A stretch of DNA of 18,067 nucleotides from Myxococcales bacterium (lineage in GTDB: Bacteria; Myxococcota_A; Polyangia; Polyangiales; Houyiibacteriaceae): assembly GCA_030622585.1 (NCBI GenBank), contig JAUXFZ010000006.1:1-18067 (forward strand), written 5' to 3'. The notes under the pieces are model-generated. The model searched no databases. It saw only the letters and a list, made by a program, of their open reading frames with translations, and was not told the origin of the DNA. A program made the position numbers and the translations under genes. Positions 14,405-18,067 of the stretch are shown piece by piece (the stretch's first letter is position 1; each line of letters starts with the position of its first letter).

Positions 14405-16339
14405 CTACTTCGATGGCACAAAAGGAGGCACGGGACAATCGAGCGCATCTCCGATGGCACGGATGAGCTCGACCTCCGGGTCGGTGACACGCTCGTCGGC
14501 CATCACGGTGGCAGCACCGGCAAGCATGAGATCTCGCTTCAGCGCCGGCGCGGCCGCGTCGTAACGCCCGAGAGCGCGGTCGACCGCGCCCAAGGTGCAT
14601 TCGTTCGAAGGCAAGATCACCTGGGCGGACTCCTTCAGTCGGAGCGTCTGAACCCCACGCCGGAATGCGCGCTGGGCTTCCTCTTCGGTGCGGCCGCCCA
14701 CGCGCGCCAGGGTCGCGATCAAGATTCGCGCATCGGGCACGAGAGGCTGCAGCGAGCGAAACCGAAGCGGAGTCGGGCTCGCAGCTTCGATGCTTCGCTC
14801 GAGATGACGTTTAATCATCCGGCTGAGCGTGTACTCGAAGAGATCGATTCGCCGATCGCTATTCATCAACGCATCGACGACTGCAACGAAGCGCTCGTAC
14901 TCATCGAACGACAGGTTGCGCAGCGTCGCAATCGCCACGTCGAGGAGCGCGATCTTCTCGGAGGACGAACGGTCACCAGCCTCGGAGTGAAATCGAAGCG
15001 TTAGGTCGGCGGTTGGTCCGTCGGTGAGCTCGGCCACGCGTATCAGCTCGGTTCCGCGGAGCACCTCGTCCTGCGCGAGCAGGAGTCCAAACACCATCGC
15101 TTGGGCCATCGGCGCTTGGTGAGCCGCGTTAATCCAGAACTCCGGCAGCGCGCCGTGAAGGGATCGAGCGAACGCGATCTGCGCCGGACGCGGGCTTCCG
15201 ATGTGCTGAATGGCTTGGGTCACCGACTTCCCGGTGGGAACCTCAGCGAACGCGCTCGCCTCGTAGTCCGGAGCATCGGGCGGCGTGCTCATCCCATCGG
15301 CGATGTCCGGAAGAGCCACCTCCGGGAACTCGCCATCCCACATGGGCTCGAGCTTGCGAATGCGCTCCCCGAGCGGTGGGTGCGTGCGGAAGAGCCCCGC
15401 GAACAAGCGCATTCGGCGGATCGCGTCCGAGAAAAAGATGTGGCTCGCCTCATCGGCCTGCGGCGTGCTGAGGAACGAACGGGGCGCCACGCCGCCGATC
15501 TTCTTGAGGGCACCTACCAGACCGTCCGTGTCGCGCGTGAACTGCACTGCCGATGCATCCGCGAGGAACTCCCGCTGCCGTGAAATCGAGCTCTGAATCA
15601 TGCGTCCGAAGAACACTCCGATCGACCCAATAGCCAAGAGGCCAAGCCCGAGGAGCGCTACGCCACCCCCGTTCTTTTTCCCGCCGCGCATGGAACCGTG
15701 AGTCAGGAACCGACCGATGAGAGCAAGGAAAAAGATCCCATGGAGGAGCCCGATGGCGCGGATATTGAGGCGAGAGTCTCCGTTGAGGATGTGACTGAAC
15801 TCGTGCGCGATCACGCCCTGCAGCTCATCGCGCCGGAGCAATTGAAGAGTGCCGTGCGTCACGCCTATGACCGCGTCGCTTGTCGTGTTTCCCGCCGCGA
15901 ACGCGTTGATACCGGACTCCCGGTCGAGAACGTACACCTCGGGCACCGGCACACCGGAGGCGATCGCCATCTCCTCGACGACATTCAGCAGACGGCGCTC
16001 ATCGAGCTTGGCCGAGTCGGGGTCTACCTTTCGCCCGCCGAGACTCAGAGCGACAGCCGGACCACCGTCGCGCAACTGTGCGATCTTGTAGAGCGACGCC
16101 AAGCCGATCACCGTCGTCGTGCTGCCAACGGCGAAGAGCAACACGCTGGGGTTCCAGAGCATCGAGGCGCGGCGGCCCAGGTCGTCATGATGGTACGCCA
16201 CGTCCGTTGCTTCCGTGCCGTAGAAAATCATCGCGAGGAAATAGACCGCGACGACGATCCCGACGATGGCTACCGCGAAGAGCAGCACCAGCCGAACGGT
16301 GCGCCTGCGCGCGAGGGCCTGCTCCTCGAAGAAGTCCAT
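14405..16339 (-). CDS. HtpX-like M48 membrane zinc metalloprotease with TerB-like C-terminal region
   Basis: A 644-aa protein, more than twice the length of HtpX (about 290 aa). Two membrane segments lie at about 15-40 and 62-85. The M48 domain follows: NVVEEMAIASGVPVPEVYVL, INAFAAG and the zinc motif HEFSH (H179, H183), with third ligand E257 in SRQREFLADASAVQFTRD. Hydrophobic stretches at about 200-216 and 228-247 probably form further membrane helices between the ligands, as in HtpX. Residues 340-644 are a soluble helical extension. It holds two segments resembling TerB-like helices: RFVAVVDALMNSDRRIDLFE and AATVMADERVTDPEVELI. Family role: quality control of membrane proteins on the cytoplasmic face. 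The start lies 3 nt after the lemA stop with no separate ribosome binding site, suggesting coupled translation. Confidence 0.9.
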   Translation of the reverse strand: MDFFEEQALARRRTVRLVLLFAVAIVGIVVAVYFLAMIFYGTEATDVAYHHDDLGRRASMLWNPSVLLFAVGSTTTVIGLASLYKIAQLRDGGPAVALSLGGRKVDPDSAKLDERRLLNVVEEMAIASGVPVPEVYVLDRESGINAFAAGNTTSDAVIGVTHGTLQLLRRDELQGVIAHEFSHILNGDSRLNIRAIGLLHGIFFLALIGRFLTHGSMRGGKKNGGGVALLGLGLLAIGSIGVFFGRMIQSSISRQREFLADASAVQFTRDTDGLVGALKKIGGVAPRSFLSTPQADEASHIFFSDAIRRMRLFAGLFRTHPPLGERIRKLEPMWDGEFPEVALPDIADGMSTPPDAPDYEASAFAEVPTGKSVTQAIQHIGSPRPAQIAFARSLHGALPEFWINAAHQAPMAQAMVFGLLLAQDEVLRGTELIRVAELTDGPTADLTLRFHSEAGDRSSSEKIALLDVAIATLRNLSFDEYERFVAVVDALMNSDRRIDLFEYTLSRMIKRHLERSIEAASPTPLRFRSLQPLVPDARILIATLARVGGRTEEEAQRAFRRGVQTLRLKESAQVILPSNECTLGAVDRALGRYDAAAPALKRDLMLAGAATVMADERVTDPEVELIRAIGDALDCPVPPFVPSK

Positions 16340-16342
16340 GAC

Positions 16343-16930
16343 TCAGAACTGAACTTGGACCGGGGCGCGCTCTGCTTCGACTTCGACCTCGAAGAACTCG
16401 GCGCGCTTGAAACCGAACGCGCCCGCCACCAGGCTCGACGGCACCATTTCGCACTTGTTGTTGTAGCGCATGACGGCGTCGTTGTAGGACTGGCGCGAGA
16501 AGGCGATCTTGTTCTCGGTCGTGGAGAGCTCTTCGGAGAGCTGCATCATATTCTGATTCGACTTGAGGTCAGGGTAGGCCTCCGAGAGCGCGAAGAAGCG
16601 GCCGAGCACACCGCTGAGCCCCGCTTCAGCACTCGCGAGGCCTTGCATCGCCTGCGCATCTCCGGGGTTGGCGGCGGCGCGTGTCCGAGCCCCTTCGGCG
16701 GAGTTTGTTGCTGCGATCACCGCTTCGAGGGTCTCGCGCTCATGCGAGAGGAACGCCTTGGCGGTTTCGACCAGATTGGGAATCAAGTCGTGCCGGCGCT
16801 TCAGCTGCACGTCGATTTGGGCGAACGCGTTCTTGAAGCGGTTTCGGAGACCGACGAGGGCGTTGTAGATGCCCACCAACCAGGCGATCAGCACGACCGC
16901 AAGAACCAACAGAGCCAGCAACCACGCCAT
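16343..16930 (-). CDS. lemA: LemA family membrane protein
   Basis: The ATG at 16930 with GGGGAGGA at 16935-16942 gives 195 aa, the usual family size; an in-frame TTG at 16951 would add seven residues and is less likely. The N-terminus WLLALLVLAVVLIAWLVGIY is a single membrane helix. It is followed by the LemA signature: NALVGLRNRFKNAFAQIDVQ, KRRHDLIPNLVETAKAF, then a long helical bundle and ENKIAFSRQSYNDAVMRYNN near the C-terminus. The final strand, FEVEVEAERAPVQVQF, is typical. LemA proteins have no established biochemical activity; they often sit next to HtpX-type M48 proteases, as here, and are thought to act with them at the membrane. First gene of the three-gene minus-strand operon. Confidence 0.95.
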   Translation of the reverse strand: MAWLLALLVLAVVLIAWLVGIYNALVGLRNRFKNAFAQIDVQLKRRHDLIPNLVETAKAFLSHERETLEAVIAATNSAEGARTRAAANPGDAQAMQGLASAEAGLSGVLGRFFALSEAYPDLKSNQNMMQLSEELSTTENKIAFSRQSYNDAVMRYNNKCEMVPSSLVAGAFGFKRAEFFEVEVEAERAPVQVQF

Positions 16931-16934
16931 CGCA

Positions 16935-16942
16935 TCCTCCCC
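16935..16942 (-). promoter_or_regulatory. Ribosome binding site GGGGAGGA of lemA
   Basis: This strong minus-strand Shine-Dalgarno lies 4 nt before ATG 16930. It lies within the coding sequence that an upstream TTG start (16951) would use, so it favours the ATG. Confidence 0.65.
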
Positions 16943-16954
16943 TGTCTTCAAAAG

Positions 16955-16967
16955 ACACTATCAGTGT
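16955..16967. promoter_or_regulatory. Inverted repeat ACACT-N3-AGTGT between lemA and the SDR gene
   Basis: Two 5-base arms with a 3-base centre lie in the short region between divergent starts at 16930 and 16998. The repeat overlaps the proposed lemA -10 box, so a bound protein would block that promoter. Arms this short can occur by chance, so this is only a candidate operator. Confidence 0.3.
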
Positions 16968-16991
16968 AAGTGCCGACCCAAGTAAACTCAA
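16963..16991 (-). promoter_or_regulatory. Candidate sigma70-type promoter of the lemA operon
   Basis: On the minus strand TTGAGT (16986-16991) and TACACT (16963-16968) are 17 bp apart, each matching the consensus at four of six positions. Transcription would start near 16956, leaving a leader of roughly 25 nt that includes the GGGGAGGA site. It fits the position of the first gene of the operon, but the match is only moderate. Confidence 0.4.
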
Positions 16992-16997
16992 CTCGGC

Positions 16998-17915
16998 ATG
17001 GAAGCGGAACGTACGGTCCTCATCACAGGCGCTAGCACCGGCATCGGCCTCGCCCTAGCGCGGACGCTAGCCCAAACGAAGTACAAGGTGCTGCTCACCG
17101 CGCGACCAACTTCGCTCGCGCGCTTCGACGTCCACGCGATCGGCGAGTCCGCGAACGTTCGTATTCGCCCTCTCGACGTCACGAGCGCGGAGCAACGCAA
17201 GGCCATCGTTGCCGAGGCGGAACGCGACTGGGGCGGGGTCGACGTTCTGATCAACAACGCCGGTATCGCGTACCGCGCGGTGGTGGAGCACGTCCAAGAA
17301 CGCGAGCGCCTCGCCCAAATGGACGTGAACTTCCGTTCGCCCATGGAGCTCATCCGACTCGTGCTTCCGGGGATGCGTGCGAAGCGGGCCGGTCAGATCA
17401 TCACCGTCAGCTCGGTTGGCGGCATGATGGCCATGCCCACCATGGCTGCATACAGCGCATCAAAGTTCGCCCTCGAGGGCGCACACGAGGCGCTTTGGTA
17501 CGAGGTTCGACCCTGGGGGATTCGCGTAAGCTTGGTGCAGCCGGGGTTCGTGCATTCCGACGGTTTCCAGAAGGTGCGGTACACGCCCCAGAGCGATCGT
17601 TCGGAGCACGAGATCGCTGAGCCCTACCACGAGCACTACGTAAACATGGCGCCGTTCATCGCGAAAGTAATGAAAGCGTCGCGCGCGACACCAGAGTCCG
17701 TTGCCGGTGTGGTCCTCAAGACGATGCGGCGAAGCCGCCCCCCGTTGCGAGTGCCAGCGACCTTCGATGCGTTCGGCTTTTCCCTGCTCCGCCGCGTCCT
17801 GCCGCGCAGCGCATACCATTGGCTGCTGTACAAGATGCTCCCGCGCGTCGACACCTGGGGCCCTTCGCCGAAGCGGTTGTCGTCGCTGCCCGCTCCACCG
17901 GGCGACTCGGACTGA
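16998..17915 (+). CDS. Classical short-chain dehydrogenase/reductase (SDR)
   Basis: A 305-aa protein from the ATG at 16998; no clear ribosome binding site precedes it. The cofactor loop TGASTGIG (residues 10-17), LDVTS, NNAG (86-89), the MDVNF asparagine, the catalytic serine S139 in VSSVGG, and YSASK (Y152, K156) form a complete classical SDR active site, followed by RVSLVQPGFV. The strand after the first motif ends in LLTARP with an arginine, which suggests NADPH rather than NADH. The extra C-terminal 60 residues after the core (…LLRRVLPRSAYHWLLYKMLP…) are basic and hydrophobic and may touch the membrane, as in some lipid-acting SDRs. Reaction: oxidation or reduction of an alcohol/ketone, substrate unknown. 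It is divergent from lemA, and its TGA abuts the stop of the convergent gene at 17916. Confidence 0.93.
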   Translation: MEAERTVLITGASTGIGLALARTLAQTKYKVLLTARPTSLARFDVHAIGESANVRIRPLDVTSAEQRKAIVAEAERDWGGVDVLINNAGIAYRAVVEHVQERERLAQMDVNFRSPMELIRLVLPGMRAKRAGQIITVSSVGGMMAMPTMAAYSASKFALEGAHEALWYEVRPWGIRVSLVQPGFVHSDGFQKVRYTPQSDRSEHEIAEPYHEHYVNMAPFIAKVMKASRATPESVAGVVLKTMRRSRPPLRVPATFDAFGFSLLRRVLPRSAYHWLLYKMLPRVDTWGPSPKRLSSLPAPPGDSD

Positions 17916-18067
17916 CTACCGCGAGCGGCGGGCGAGGTACTTCTTTTTGGCAGCGCGACCCTTGCGTTCGAGCACGGGGGTCAGCGAGCGGCGCAACCCT
18001 GGGAACAGATAGACCATTGTTGCAAGCTTGGCGCTCAGGGCGGGCTTCGTCCGTTCCCTGGCGCCGT
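17916..18067 (-). CDS. C-terminal end of an unrecognised protein (runs off right edge)
   Basis: The minus strand is open from the window edge to a TAG at 17916-17918, giving 49 codons of a C-terminus. It includes KLATMVYLFPGLRRSLTPVL and a strongly basic tail ending in KKKYLARRSR. The stop directly abuts the SDR stop (17913-17915), and codon use is GC-rich like the neighbours, which supports a real convergent gene rather than chance. A hydrophobic patch followed by a basic end is also seen at the C-terminus of the adjacent SDR, so another SDR or a membrane-associated enzyme is possible. I do not recognise the family. Confidence 0.5.
   Translation of the reverse strand, partial: GARERTKPALSAKLATMVYLFPGLRRSLTPVLERKGRAAKKKYLARRSR

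Noticed and set aside
15698..16969. Long open frame of about 423 codons on the plus strand, antisense to lemA and the M48 gene
   Set aside because: It lies wholly opposite two well-recognised genes, is rich in Arg, His and Asp as expected for a GC-driven shadow, and shows no known domain.

Overview
This is a GC-rich, densely coded window of chromosomal type. Ten complete and two edge-truncated protein genes fill almost all of it, and no gap exceeds about 150 bases. I see no tRNA, rRNA, CRISPR array, insertion sequence, integrase or phage gene. The high GC, the carboxy(nor)spermidine route to polyamines, a LemA/M48 pair and a CoA-dehydratase-type activase together suggest a Myxococcota/deltaproteobacteria-like bacterium. 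That placement is an inference from gene content, not a measurement.

Layout. (1) 1-794, minus strand: N-terminal 264 codons of a BadF/BadG/HgdC-type ATPase activase, running off the left edge. (2) 795-943: divergent intergenic region with a perfect 14-bp palindrome. (3) 944-12150, plus strand: one tightly packed probable operon. It holds carboxy(nor)spermidine dehydrogenase, carboxy(nor)spermidine decarboxylase (nspC), a small SRPBCC/START-like protein, then recC, recB and recD. Junctions are a 1-nt overlap (TAGTG), a short gap, a 4-nt gap, an ATGA overlap and a 14-nt overlap. (4) 12187-13809, plus: a GMC-family FAD oxidoreductase, preceded by an inverted repeat that looks like an operator. 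(5) 13806-16930, minus: lemA, a two-part M48 membrane metalloprotease with a TerB-like C-terminal region, a DUF2007-like tail-anchored protein, and a 59-aa protein resembling the N-terminal helical domain of translation factor IF2, which has its own good sigma70-type promoter. (6) 16998-17915, plus: a classical short-chain dehydrogenase, divergent from lemA. (7) 17916-18067, minus: the C-terminal 49 codons of an unrecognised protein running off the right edge.

How the genes fit together. RecB, RecC and RecD form a complete helicase-nuclease for double-strand-break repair and degradation of linear DNA, with all catalytic motifs visible. The first two genes of the same operon make a triamine (spermidine or norspermidine) from aspartate semialdehyde and a diamine. 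The minus-strand cluster looks like a membrane proteostasis unit. The oxidoreductases (GMC, SDR) act on unknown alcohol or carbonyl substrates.

The most interesting items are the polyamine-SRPBCC-recBCD gene order, the altered residues in the putative Chi-reading part of RecC, the M48 protease with two TerB-like C-terminal segments, and the small IF2_N-like protein. I found no clear-cut new defence or mobile system.
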